A DNA stretch of 64,000 nucleotides from JADJSS01 sp964490845 (GTDB lineage: Bacteria > Bacteroidota > Bacteroidia > Chitinophagales > JADIYW01): the NCBI GenBank assembly GCA_964490845.1, contig CAZBED010000005.1, positions 132,239 through 196,238 on the forward strand, written 5' to 3'. Each line of letters begins with the position of its first letter. Position 1 is the first letter of the stretch. This document shows, one piece after another, positions 17,423 to 26,418 of this stretch. Position numbers and translations under genes: made by a program. The notes beneath the pieces are model-generated. The model did not search any database and had not been told where the DNA came from. It saw only the letters and a program-made list of their open reading frames with translations.

Positions 17423-17971
17423 ATGCTAAAGGAATTGTATTTAATTCGATTATTCCGCCAAAACAAATTCTTGTTTACTGCGGTTTGCATATTTATTTTT
17501 TTTCAGCATTTTTTTTACATAAAGGACAACGGTTCTTTCCCCTGGTTTGTCTGGAGTATGTATTCCTACAAAGAACCGTTACCACAAACCGTTATCCAAA
17601 CTGAAATTTATGTAAACGGCAAACGCCTTAACATTTCCAAAATTCCCATCTGGCAGGAAGCTACCCTCACTCACACTTTCCAGAAATACCATGAATTAGA
17701 ACAAACAGAATTTATTGACCCCCTGGATACCATTGTAAAAAAAAGGACAAACTCCTTGCCTCCTTTTGTATATTCCTATGCGGCGGGGAAAATATGTAAT
17801 CACTATGATGAGGCAAAAAATTATCCGTTATGGCTGACAAATTATATTTCCCGGCAAATAACCTGTAAACCTGTTCATCTGCTGGAGGTAAAGGAAATGC
17901 ACTATCAATATACCGATGGAAAATTTATACAGTCAGATTCCGGTACTACACTTTTACAAATAAAAAACTAA
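17423..17971 (+). CDS. membrane-anchored hypothetical protein, first of a coupled pair
   Basis: A 182-residue protein with one N-terminal membrane span (about residues 16-34) and a soluble region of about 145 residues beyond it, rich in aromatic residues (FPWFVWSMYSYKEP). Its stop overlaps the start of the next gene by one base (TAATG), so the two products are translationally coupled and probably form a complex. The segment WSMYSYKEPLPQTVIQTEIYVNG looks like a beta-sandwich start. I do not recognise the family. The layout of a periplasmic module next to a multi-pass protein recalls HTTM (vitamin K carboxylase-like) proteins split into two chains; this is only an analogy. Confidence 0.7.
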   Translation: MLKELYLIRLFRQNKFLFTAVCIFIFFQHFFYIKDNGSFPWFVWSMYSYKEPLPQTVIQTEIYVNGKRLNISKIPIWQEATLTHTFQKYHELEQTEFIDPLDTIVKKRTNSLPPFVYSYAAGKICNHYDEAKNYPLWLTNYISRQITCKPVHLLEVKEMHYQYTDGKFIQSDSGTTLLQIKN

Positions 17972-18789
17972 TGTATCCGGTGTCAAATACGAATATAGAC
18001 AAGTATGCCCAAAAGGTGTTTATCCTGTTTTTTATACTGATGCTGTACAGGATTCACAGCCATGCCATGCTGACGTATATCGTAAATCAACCTATTAAAG
18101 GGCCGGGGGTTGATTACACATTCTGGATAAGCCATTTACTTTGCTTCCCGGAGTTTATAATACACCATTGGTGGCTTTGTTTTGCTATCGATGCCGGCGT
18201 GGTGGCGCTGAGTATCGCGGCCATTTTTTCCCGTACGAAAAGAAATAACATTACCATCTTGTTAATCCTGTTTTTTTTCATACAACGTATTACACTGGAG
18301 TCCTATTCCGTATCCCATACCAAGAGTATCAGTTGTTTATTTGTCGCATTATTGCCCTTTTGTTTCAGAAAAACAGAAAATATAACATTACTGATTGAAT
18401 TCGGGAGGTATTTCCTGATATACATTCTAGTTATCTCCGCTTACCATAAGTTTCATCATGGCGCGCTCTTCGGACAAGATACATTTTCAGCCATCTTAAT
18501 CAACCAGCACACAGACCTTGCTATTTTACACCCAGATCACATCAGTTTTAAAATTGCAAAATTTCTTACGCAATATTCTGCACTAGCCAATATCGCCTTT
18601 AAACTCTTATTTCTGACACAGGCTTTTTTTATCACAGGCATTTTCACCAAACGGGCAGACAGAATGTTATTCATATTATTAACGGGATTTGCCGTCAGCA
18701 CCTACTTGGTCATGCGGATTTATAATTTCGATATCATTGTATTAGGATTGACACTCCTGTATTTTCCGGTTGGCAAAAAAAGGGGTTAA
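17971..18789 (+). CDS. multi-pass membrane protein, possibly HTTM-like
   Basis: A 272-residue protein with about seven hydrophobic segments and little else. Histidines cluster near membrane edges: IHSHAMLTY around residue 28, IIHHWW around residue 61 and YHKFHHGALFGQD around residue 155. The last resembles the helix-end motif of HTTM domains (related to gamma-glutamyl carboxylase and to MauE/DoxX folds). The similarity is weak and seen by eye only. It is coupled to the preceding gene by a one-base overlap. No RNA terminator is visible before the next gene. Confidence 0.65.
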   Translation: MYPVSNTNIDKYAQKVFILFFILMLYRIHSHAMLTYIVNQPIKGPGVDYTFWISHLLCFPEFIIHHWWLCFAIDAGVVALSIAAIFSRTKRNNITILLILFFFIQRITLESYSVSHTKSISCLFVALLPFCFRKTENITLLIEFGRYFLIYILVISAYHKFHHGALFGQDTFSAILINQHTDLAILHPDHISFKIAKFLTQYSALANIAFKLLFLTQAFFITGIFTKRADRMLFILLTGFAVSTYLVMRIYNFDIIVLGLTLLYFPVGKKRG

Positions 18790-18848
18790 AATTTGTAAAA
18801 AAACAAACTTGAAAAAAATAATATACTATCTTTAAAAAAATATTTTAC

Positions 18849-19736
18849 ATGAAGCCATTTTTTCTTCTTTTACTTTCAGGCATTATTTTTGTCGTAAATG
18901 CACAAACTTCCAATACTGCAAAGAATACCACAACAACAAAAACAACCACTGTACCAACACCTACAAATACGACTAAGTCAGCTGTTACACCCAAAACCAA
19001 TATCCCCAAACAACCAACGGGTTTACAAGAATATGTAACAAAAAATAAAGGGGCAGCTGTAAGCACAGCCGACCCGAACGCTAAACCATTTCCGTTTACC
19101 GGTAGCTTTACCATGAACTATGAGATAAGGGAAGCGAATGCAAAACCGAACTTAGGAAAAATAAAATACGCTTTTGACGGATTCCTCGTATCGCTGATAC
19201 CATCCTTTGCCAATACCAATAAAGCTATCGCAAGCATGAATACCATTATCAATTCAAAAGATAATGAAATGATGAATCTGACCATTGACATGAAAGGAAA
19301 GAAATCAGGCTTATTGCTGAAATTGCCAAAGCAGGTCATCAGTAAGGATACAACCATACAAACCGCCAAACCAATTGTCATCAAAAAGACTAATGAATCA
19401 AAAGTCATAGAAGGATATAAATGTGAGAAATATGTCATTGACTACACCGATACTTCCAGTATTGTGAGCTGGGTAACCAACGATATCGCATTAAATTCTT
19501 CAGATTTACTGAAACTAATTAATATGGGATTCAGGGGCAAATCCCCTTTTTCCAAAACAAATCTGTCTGACATAAAAGGCACTGCTCTGGAAACGACAAT
19601 TACTAAAAAAGATGGTAGCAGTACAAAAATTACAGTGACTGAAATCAGCAAAAAGAAACCCGATGCCGTGGTATTTTCTTATGATGGTTACAATGTCGCA
19701 GACGCCCGTTCCATTCCGATGTTTGGAGGCAACTAA
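18849..19736 (+). CDS. secreted DUF4412-like protein with Thr/Lys-rich linker
   Basis: A 295-residue exported protein. Residues 1-19 (MKPFFLLLLSGIIFVVNAQ) are a signal peptide, followed by a low-complexity Thr/Asn/Lys/Pro linker to about residue 60. The C-terminal domain shows the pattern of DUF4412 proteins: a SFTMNYEI strand, then KVIEGYKCEKYVIDY and VSWVTNDIALN. These are common in Bacteroidota and lie outside the inner membrane, function unknown. The family assignment is by eye and moderate. A strong terminator follows at 19763-19790. Confidence 0.72.
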   Translation: MKPFFLLLLSGIIFVVNAQTSNTAKNTTTTKTTTVPTPTNTTKSAVTPKTNIPKQPTGLQEYVTKNKGAAVSTADPNAKPFPFTGSFTMNYEIREANAKPNLGKIKYAFDGFLVSLIPSFANTNKAIASMNTIINSKDNEMMNLTIDMKGKKSGLLLKLPKQVISKDTTIQTAKPIVIKKTNESKVIEGYKCEKYVIDYTDTSSIVSWVTNDIALNSSDLLKLINMGFRGKSPFSKTNLSDIKGTALETTITKKDGSSTKITVTEISKKKPDAVVFSYDGYNVADARSIPMFGGN

Positions 19737-19762
19737 TCATTATCCTTTTTTTTATTTCTGAT

Positions 19763-19790
19763 ATCCCCTCCAACGAGAGGGGATTTTTAT
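19763..19790 (+). terminator. rho-independent terminator after the DUF4412-like gene
   Basis: An 8-bp perfect stem, ATCCCCTC (19763-19770) with GAGGGGAT (19777-19784), and a six-base loop, followed by TTTTTAT. Confidence 0.85.
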
Positions 19791-19835
19791 CAGTACTTTA
19801 ACAAGTTGCTGTTATTTGTTGCATTCCTGATTTTA

Positions 19836-19843
19836 TATTTTTG
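19836..19843 (+). promoter_or_regulatory. predicted -7 element of the ceramidase-like gene
   Basis: TATTTTTG fits TAnnTTTG, with TTTG at 19815-19818 (17-base gap, slightly short). It lies inside the longer reading of the downstream frame and so supports the start at 19863. Confidence 0.4.
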
Positions 19844-19862
19844 TAAAAAGCTACAGACTAGG

Positions 19863-20786
19863 ATGCCTACTATCGATTTTGACAGATTCAGAGAGAATTT
19901 CAGCCTTCACAATCATCGGCCCAGAGTATTTTCATGGCCATTTTTCGGCACACTCCTGTTTGCCTCGGGATTATTTATTCTGTATAAACTCAATCAATAT
20001 ATTGATCCCTGGCAATCCTGGAGACAGGCATTAGGCAATGCCACCAACTTCTGTGAGCTGAACCGGTTCGACCAGCTGATTGTTCAGCCCTCTAACACAT
20101 GGTCCAACTTAGGGTTTATAATTGTTGGATTGATATTCATCAGCATTGCCAAAAATGACCATATTTATGAGAACCGAACCAATGTCAACAACTTACTGGC
20201 AAAATTTCCCGGATTCTCTTTTATAATAGGTTTTTCAACTTTATATATGGGCATTGGAAGTTTTATGTACCATGCCACTCTCACTTTCTTTTTTCAGAAA
20301 CTCGACCAAACCGGCATGTACTTCTTACTTATCGCTTTTATCGCCTATTTATTATTTAAAATTTTTCCCAAAATAAAATACCGGGGGAAAGAATATATTT
20401 CCAATCGCTTTTTCATCGTATGTGCCATTATCATGCAATTATTCTTCTTTTTCTTCCTTTGGAAATTACCGGTTAATATTCTGTTTCCATCGTTGACCTT
20501 ATTGTTCATCCTTGCAAATTTATTTTTGCTGATAAAGATGAAAGACAATGTTTCCTATACCAAATTAATAATTGCTTCTTTTATCACACTATTAATCTCC
20601 ACAACGGTCTGGTTGTTAGACATCACCGACAAGTTATGCTCTCCTACCAGTATTTTTCAGGGGCATTCATTGTGGCATCTCTTAAATGCAGTCAGCATAT
20701 TCTTAGCCTATATGTTTTACAGAAGTGAAGAGTTTTTAACACCTGAAGAACAAGAAATTATGCAACCCTTTGAAGAAATGGCATAA
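19863..20786 (+). CDS. ceramidase-like membrane hydrolase (CREST superfamily)
   Basis: Alkaline ceramidase relatives are seven-span membrane metal hydrolases. In the 307-residue protein I see FCELNRFDQLIVQPSNTWSNLGF early on, YHATLTFFFQKLDQTGMY in the middle (conserved His and Asp) and CSPTSIFQGHSLWHLLNAVS near the end (HxxxH). Together these supply the Ser/His/Asp metal site of the CREST superfamily. Many Bacteroidota make sphingolipids, so a sphingolipid amidase is a reasonable role, but PAQR-like or other CREST functions are possible. The frame opens at 19806, but a promoter-like box lies within that extension and MPTIDFDRF is a more natural start. Confidence 0.75.
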   Translation: MPTIDFDRFRENFSLHNHRPRVFSWPFFGTLLFASGLFILYKLNQYIDPWQSWRQALGNATNFCELNRFDQLIVQPSNTWSNLGFIIVGLIFISIAKNDHIYENRTNVNNLLAKFPGFSFIIGFSTLYMGIGSFMYHATLTFFFQKLDQTGMYFLLIAFIAYLLFKIFPKIKYRGKEYISNRFFIVCAIIMQLFFFFFLWKLPVNILFPSLTLLFILANLFLLIKMKDNVSYTKLIIASFITLLISTTVWLLDITDKLCSPTSIFQGHSLWHLLNAVSIFLAYMFYRSEEFLTPEEQEIMQPFEEMA

Positions 20787-20819
20787 TTTTTAGGTATATT
20801 TGCTTATACCTTTTAACTT

Positions 20820-21980
20820 ATGTATACAAAACCTTTCAGACTGTTTTTCTTAGTTATTTTTACTGTCTTACTGAACAGTTGTACAGCGTTATTCCAGGCA
20901 CAAACCAGCATCCAGAAAGCAACCGGGCAATTACCCCCCAGAGCCTATGTAATAGATTACCCGCCTAACGGCGACAGGATAAAACCTACCCTGATTCCGG
21001 GCGGCGGTATGCTGACTACCAATCCGAATCCGTGGGGCGTAAGGTATAAAGACTACGTTTTTACCGATTACGACATACAGACGGAAACTTACAAGAAAGG
21101 AGCTCCAACTCACAATGGCGGCTCCAGCAATATTATTATGGACATCTTCACCCCCAGAAGCGATGCCGAAAAAAAACGCCCCTGTATCGTTTATGTTTTT
21201 GGAGGAGGTTTTTATATGAAAGTAGACGACTGTACAACAGAAATCTGTAAAGGCATGGTACAGAAAGGATATGTGGTGGCTTCCATTGATTACAGAATCG
21301 GGTTTGCCAACGCAATGCTTTCCCCTCAATGTGAAGGCGATTTTAATACCGGTTTTTATCCCGCGGTTATTAGGGCTGTTCAAGATGCGCGTTCAGCCGT
21401 CCGATACCTCAAAGCCAATGCCGAGCGCTTAGGAATTGACCCCGATAAAATTTTCATTGGCGGGCAAAGTGCTGGTGCAATTACCGCCTTGGGTATGGCG
21501 TTGTATGACGATGCAGATGTACCGGAGGAAGTACTTAAACAGGTAGGCGGTACCTTAGACCCCCAGAAAGATAACATGGAATACAACAGCAAAGTTGCAG
21601 GCGTTTACTCGATGGCAGGAGCTATATTTTCTGAAAAGATAATTGTAAAAAAAGCAAATACTCCGTTTTTGCTCATCTCCGGCAGCTGTGATGAATTAAT
21701 AGACCCTGTCAAAGCACCTGCTTATAAATGTAAAGACAGAAAAACATTCCCTGAAATCGCAGGCAGCGGATTGATTTATGAGATTATGAAAAACAACAAC
21801 ATCATGAAGTTTGATTATATCTGTGGCGGCGGGCATGGCATGGGAAGTGTCGGCTTTAACAAACTGCTCAATTTAGTCAGTGGCTTTACCTACAGTGTAT
21901 TACAAGGCAAACCGATAAACGGTAAAGAAATCATTGTGGCGGATGCTCCTGTGTGCAATAAACCAGAAACCTGTAAATAA
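20820..21980 (+). CDS. lipoprotein carboxylesterase-like alpha/beta hydrolase
   Basis: A 386-residue hydrolase with a lipoprotein signal peptide: hydrophobic core LFFLVIFTVLL then lipobox LNSC with Cys at residue 21, so it is probably anchored in the outer membrane or periplasm. The esterase/lipase features are PCIVYVFGGGFYM (oxyanion hole), AVQDARSAVRYLKANAERLGIDP and the nucleophile elbow IGGQSAGA. The acid is likely in SGSCDELIDP and the base in GGGHGMGS. The layout matches the type-B carboxylesterase/BD-FAE group. Substrate unknown. A TATATTTG -7-like box lies at 20795-20802. Confidence 0.83.
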   Translation: MYTKPFRLFFLVIFTVLLNSCTALFQAQTSIQKATGQLPPRAYVIDYPPNGDRIKPTLIPGGGMLTTNPNPWGVRYKDYVFTDYDIQTETYKKGAPTHNGGSSNIIMDIFTPRSDAEKKRPCIVYVFGGGFYMKVDDCTTEICKGMVQKGYVVASIDYRIGFANAMLSPQCEGDFNTGFYPAVIRAVQDARSAVRYLKANAERLGIDPDKIFIGGQSAGAITALGMALYDDADVPEEVLKQVGGTLDPQKDNMEYNSKVAGVYSMAGAIFSEKIIVKKANTPFLLISGSCDELIDPVKAPAYKCKDRKTFPEIAGSGLIYEIMKNNNIMKFDYICGGGHGMGSVGFNKLLNLVSGFTYSVLQGKPINGKEIIVADAPVCNKPETCK

Positions 21981-21984
21981 TTTC

Positions 21985-23835
21985 TTAAACAAATTCGCTT
22001 AATTCCAGCCAGCGCAGTTCTTTCTCATCCAATTGTGAAAGGATAATTTCTATTTTTCCGGAGAGCTCCTGTATTTCCTGATGTTCTGAAATGCCGGAAG
22101 ATAGTTTTTCTGTTATGACATCCTTCATTTTCGTCAATGTTTCAATCTCCTGCTCCAGCCGCTTAAATTCTTCCTGTTCTTTAAATGATAATTTCCTTTT
22201 TACCGGCGAGGTTGGCTGCTTGATGATATCTGTAGCATTCCTGTCCGCAGACTTCTGCTGACGGGCTTCATCCTTTAACTGCAAGCGGTATTCATTATAG
22301 TTCCCCAAAAAATCTCTCACTTTTCCATCGCCTTCAAATACCAGCAAATGATCGGTCAGTTTATCTAAAAAATAACGGTCATGACTAACAATGACCAGAC
22401 AACCTTTGAAATCCATCAGGAAATCTTCCAGCACCTGCAAGGTTAGAATATCTAAATCATTGGTCGGCTCATCCAGAATTAAGAAATTGGGGTTCTTCAT
22501 CAGAATAGTCAGTAAATAAAGACGTCTGCGTTCCCCACCGCTCAGCGTAGACACAAAATTATATTGCTGTTCGTATGGAAACAGAAAACGCTCTAACAAC
22601 TGTGCCGCCGATAAAGCACCTTTCCCAATTGGCAAATATTCAGCAATATCTTTAATAACTTCGATGACACGCTTGTCCGCTTTCAGTTGTAACCCTTTCT
22701 GATTGTAGTAACCAAATACGACTGTTTCACCTAAGACAATATTTCCTGCATCCTGTTTTTCATCACCAACCAGAATATTTAAAAGCGTTGATTTACCACA
22801 GCCGTTCCTGCCAACTATTCCCACCCGTTCCCCTCGCTGAAATTTATGAGAGAATTTATCCAGCAACACCTTATCCTTATAGGCTTTCTGAATATTATGG
22901 AGTTCGAGAATCTTACCACCCAGACGTTGCATTTTCACTTCTATCTCAATTGCCTTATCCTGTGTCTTCACAGTGGCTGCAGCCTTTACATTTTCAAAAT
23001 TATCCACTCTCGATTGGGCTTTCGTGGTGCGCGCTTTCGGCTGCCTACGCATCCACTCCAGCTCTTTTCGGAATGTATTCTGCGCTTTCTCCACATTTAC
23101 ACGCTGATTCTCTTCCCGCAGTTCTTTATTCTCCAGATATTTGGAATAATTGCCTTTATGCTTGTATAAAATCCCATTCTCCAACTCCAGAATCTCATTA
23201 CAAATATTCTCCAGAAAATACCGGTCGTGGGTAACCATCAGCAGCGTAATGTTGTTTTTAGATAAATACTCTTCCAGCCACTCAATCATATCCATATCGA
23301 GGTGGTTTGTTGGTTCATCTAAAATAAACATATCCGGTTGTTGTAATAACAAAATGGCCAGCGCCAGTCGTTTCTTTTGCCCTCCCGACATGGAACCCAC
23401 ACGCTGATCAAAATCGAAAATCAGAAACTTGGACAGTATCAGTTTCACCTGTTGTTCGTAATCCCATGCAGCCAGTTCATCCATTTTATTCATCGCTGAT
23501 TGCAAATCGCCATGGCCATCCAAAGCCTGTTCATACTGCAAACTAGCTTTCAGAATGGGATTATCATCGTGCATGATGGTCTGATAAACGGTTTTACTTT
23601 CATCAAAAGCAGGTTCCTGTGTCAGAAATCCCACTTTTATGTCTTTATGAAACTTGTATTCTCCACTTTCAGGAGGCTCCAGCCCCTGCAATATCCGTAT
23701 AAGTGACGATTTTCCGGTGCCGTTTCTGGCTATCAATGCCACTTTCTGTCCCTTGTCGATAAAAAAAGTGATGTTTTCAAACAAGAGTTTGTCGCCGTAA
23801 TATTTAGAAAGATTATTGACAGATAGGAAATTCAT
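21985..23835 (-). CDS. ABC-F family ATPase (Uup-like)
   Basis: A soluble protein of 616 residues with two ABC ATPase domains and no membrane segment, the layout of ABC-F factors that act on the ribosome or, for Uup, on DNA branch intermediates and ribosome assembly. Domain 1 has GTGKSSL after ALIARN, the MSGGQKKRLALAILL signature and FILDEPTNHLDMDMIEW. A charged inter-domain linker of about 80 residues follows (P-site tRNA interaction motif region). Domain 2 has GRNGCGKSTLLN, LSGGERRRLYLL and LILDEPTNDLDILTL. A C-terminal coiled coil (about residues 545-610, FKEQEEFKRLEQEIETL) matches the Uup-type tail. Confidence 0.93.
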   Translation of the reverse strand: MNFLSVNNLSKYYGDKLLFENITFFIDKGQKVALIARNGTGKSSLIRILQGLEPPESGEYKFHKDIKVGFLTQEPAFDESKTVYQTIMHDDNPILKASLQYEQALDGHGDLQSAMNKMDELAAWDYEQQVKLILSKFLIFDFDQRVGSMSGGQKKRLALAILLLQQPDMFILDEPTNHLDMDMIEWLEEYLSKNNITLLMVTHDRYFLENICNEILELENGILYKHKGNYSKYLENKELREENQRVNVEKAQNTFRKELEWMRRQPKARTTKAQSRVDNFENVKAAATVKTQDKAIEIEVKMQRLGGKILELHNIQKAYKDKVLLDKFSHKFQRGERVGIVGRNGCGKSTLLNILVGDEKQDAGNIVLGETVVFGYYNQKGLQLKADKRVIEVIKDIAEYLPIGKGALSAAQLLERFLFPYEQQYNFVSTLSGGERRRLYLLTILMKNPNFLILDEPTNDLDILTLQVLEDFLMDFKGCLVIVSHDRYFLDKLTDHLLVFEGDGKVRDFLGNYNEYRLQLKDEARQQKSADRNATDIIKQPTSPVKRKLSFKEQEEFKRLEQEIETLTKMKDVITEKLSSGISEHQEIQELSGKIEIILSQLDEKELRWLELSEFV

Positions 23836-23839
23836 GCCT

Positions 23840-23847
23840 CAAAAATA
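23840..23847 (-). promoter_or_regulatory. predicted -7 element of the ABC-F gene, near-leaderless
   Basis: Minus-strand TATTTTTG ends four bases before the ATG at 23835, the same spacing as at surE and miaE. Confidence 0.5.
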
Positions 23848-23986
23848 CGTTTACTATTGAAAATTGTCTCATTATCTTATCGTTGCTGCATTTCCCTCGC
23901 GTAATAAATCAGAAAAAATACGACTGATGCAGGCACAGTTATGCATCAAAGCAGGGCAGAACAGAAATTTTATTATAAATTTAGCC

Positions 23987-25219
23987 GTGAGTTATCAGAA
24001 ACAAATACTGTTATTTTGGATTATACTTTTTTATGGTACCGGCTTATCAGCACAGGAAAGACACTACACCATTCCCGCCATTAAACAAAAGACGGTATTT
24101 CCATTCAATGTCTTCAACGATATATTACTGGTAGATGTTAAAGTTAACCAGTCAAAAACACTAAAGTTCATCTTTGATTCGGGATGCAAAAGCACCATTA
24201 TCATTCATCCGAAATACCTGGATTCTTTTGATATCCCTTACCATCAGAAAGTTTACTTTACTGGATTAGGGTTTAAAGATTCCATTGAAACCATGAAAAT
24301 TGACAATGGCATGCTGGAGCTGGGCGAATTAAAAGGTGAACACATTCCAATCTTCATTTTAAGTAAGGATACCTTAACGCTTGACCATTATCTGGGTACT
24401 GAAGTGGGCGGAATTTTTGGCGCTGAATTGTTTGAAAAATACTACATACATATCAACTATAAAAAACGCTTAATTGAATTATTCGAAAAAAAACCCGTTA
24501 AAAAAATTACGGAAACTTATAAGAAACTACCGGTGGAAATCCGTAAAAGCAAAGGATATCTTTCCTGTATGGTAATGAATCATCGGAATGAGTTGTTTTT
24601 ATCTGAATTATTGCTGGATACCGGTTCCAATATCCCGGTAATTATTAAAAATAAGGAACCTGAAGATTTGCATATTACAAAATACATACAAGCGGAAATT
24701 GGCCAGGGATTGTCGGGAGCCATGTATTCAAAGGTCGGGAGGCTCAAAAAACTATTTCTAGACACGTTGAAGTTAGACAGTGTGATTGTTGCCTTTAATG
24801 AAACCCCTATCACCTTTAAAGAGATGAATGAAAACACACTCGATGGCAATATCGGAAACGACATCTTAAATCGGCTGGATATGTATTTCGCTTATCCGGA
24901 AAAAGCGATTTACTTCAAGCCTTTGAAAAAAATCTATTCCCCGTTTTATTTTAATGTTTCCAATATCATCCTGCTTGAGAACAGGACAAAAAATGGCGGG
25001 TTTATCGTAAAAAGTATCGCCAGCGACTCCCCACCTTTAGAGGCCGGACTGAAACAAGGCGATGAAATTATTAAAATAGACAAGAAACGCTGTAATTCCA
25101 TGCGGTTGGAAGATGCACTGATTTTGCTGAACAAACGTATCGGGAAAAAAGTCAGCATTGAATTTATTCGGAATAAACAAACAGTAAAGATATCCTATAA
25201 ACTGGTCAGTATAATATAG
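23987..25219 (+). CDS. exported retropepsin-like aspartyl protease with C-terminal PDZ
   Basis: The protein has two aspartyl protease half-sites, IFDSGCKSTI and LLDTGSNIPVI, about 150 residues apart, each with hydrophobic-Asp-(S/T)-Gly. A PDZ domain at the C-terminus contains IASDSPPLEAGLKQGDEIIKID. The frame is open from 23864. I start at the GTG at 23987, which gives a clean signal peptide (VSYQKQILLFWIILFYGTGLSA) and lies next to a TAAATTTA box; ATG at 23927 is the alternative. It probably acts in the periplasm or at the surface. The first motif has Gly-Cys where Gly-Ala/Thr/Ser is usual, which may affect activity. Substrates unknown. Confidence 0.8.
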   Translation: MSYQKQILLFWIILFYGTGLSAQERHYTIPAIKQKTVFPFNVFNDILLVDVKVNQSKTLKFIFDSGCKSTIIIHPKYLDSFDIPYHQKVYFTGLGFKDSIETMKIDNGMLELGELKGEHIPIFILSKDTLTLDHYLGTEVGGIFGAELFEKYYIHINYKKRLIELFEKKPVKKITETYKKLPVEIRKSKGYLSCMVMNHRNELFLSELLLDTGSNIPVIIKNKEPEDLHITKYIQAEIGQGLSGAMYSKVGRLKKLFLDTLKLDSVIVAFNETPITFKEMNENTLDGNIGNDILNRLDMYFAYPEKAIYFKPLKKIYSPFYFNVSNIILLENRTKNGGFIVKSIASDSPPLEAGLKQGDEIIKIDKKRCNSMRLEDALILLNKRIGKKVSIEFIRNKQTVKISYKLVSII

Positions 25220-25296
25220 GTGTAAGGTTAGGAAAACAAACAAAAAATTGTAAATTCAATCTTCAATTTCAGATTAAACATCATAAATCAATAACT

Positions 25297-26301
25297 ATGC
25301 AAGCCATTTATTTAGTAAAAAACGGAGCGCCTAAAGTTGCTTTTGAATTCAGAGACATACAGATTACAGAACCCGGTGATGATGAGGTAGGTGTCATTGT
25401 AGAAGCCTCTGGCATCAATTTCGCCGATGTGGTAGCCCGCCTGGGACAATACCAAGACTGTCCGCCTTTACCTGCAGTAGTTGGCTACGAAGCTGTAGGA
25501 AGAGTGGAAAAGACCGGAAAAAATATCACTACCGTAAAGAAAGGCGACAGGGTACTCGTCTTCACCCGTTTTGGCGGATACAGCCAGTACGTCATCCAGA
25601 AAGAAAATGCTATTGCTGTTATCGGTGAAGATATGGATGCAGGCAAAGCGCTGGCGCTGGCTACACAGTACAGCACTGCTTATTATGCCTGTGCCGTAGC
25701 CACAAATGTACTGCCTAATGAGACTGTACTGATACATGCCGGAGCGGGTGGTGTAGGCACAGCGCTGATTCAGTTGTGTAAGCTGAAAAATGCAAAAATA
25801 TATTCAACGGCCGGTAGTGACAGCAAACTGGAATATCTTCGCCGGCAAGGCGTGGATGTTCCTATCAACTACAATACAGAGGATTTCTCCAAAGTCATCA
25901 AAGAGCCAATAGATGTGGCATTTGACAGTTTGGGCGGCGAAAATTTCCGGAAGAGCTATAAATTACTTAACCGTGGCGGACGCATCGTAGGATATGGCGC
26001 CTCCTCTATGACGGATGCAAATAATATCTTATCCAAAGCTAAGATTGGAATGGCATTCGGCTTGTATCATCCGGCACAATTACTGATGGAAAGCCGGTCC
26101 ATGATTGGTGTTAACATGCTGCGCATTGCGGACTACAAACCCGACACACTGAAACATTGTATGGATAGTGTAATTCAGTTGCTGCACGAAGGCAAGGTGG
26201 CTCCGCAGGTAGGTAAAATGTATGACGCCAAAGATATTGCTCAGGCACATGATGATATGGAAAACCGAAAAACTATTGGAAAGATTGGTATTGTTTGGTA
26301 A
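25297..26301 (+). CDS. zinc-free MDR oxidoreductase (quinone oxidoreductase / VAT-1-like)
   Basis: A medium-chain dehydrogenase/reductase of 334 residues. The N-terminal GroES-like domain has VGVIVEASGINFADVVARLG and GYEAVGRVEKTGKN. The Rossmann domain has the nucleotide-binding HAGAGGVGTALIQLCKL near residues 148-164. The zinc-ligand cysteines of alcohol dehydrogenases are absent, which points to the quinone oxidoreductase/VAT-1 branch using NADPH. Later parts (GGRIVGYGASSMTD, FGLYHPAQLLMESRSMIGVN) resemble VAT-1-like proteins. The natural substrate is not clear. Confidence 0.88.
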   Translation: MQAIYLVKNGAPKVAFEFRDIQITEPGDDEVGVIVEASGINFADVVARLGQYQDCPPLPAVVGYEAVGRVEKTGKNITTVKKGDRVLVFTRFGGYSQYVIQKENAIAVIGEDMDAGKALALATQYSTAYYACAVATNVLPNETVLIHAGAGGVGTALIQLCKLKNAKIYSTAGSDSKLEYLRRQGVDVPINYNTEDFSKVIKEPIDVAFDSLGGENFRKSYKLLNRGGRIVGYGASSMTDANNILSKAKIGMAFGLYHPAQLLMESRSMIGVNMLRIADYKPDTLKHCMDSVIQLLHEGKVAPQVGKMYDAKDIAQAHDDMENRKTIGKIGIVW

Positions 26302-26418
26302 TACTATTGTTTCATTTTTAGTTGTAAAAAAGTAAATCAAAACCATTTTTGATATGCAAGAATACGGTGGTTTGATTCTCATCTTATTTGTTAGCAGCAT
26401 AGTCGGAATTGACATAAA

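Noticed and set aside
22788..23234. Plus-strand open frames (148 and 107 codons) inside the ABC-F gene
   Set aside because: They are antisense to a well-conserved ATPase with all motifs intact, and lack any family features.
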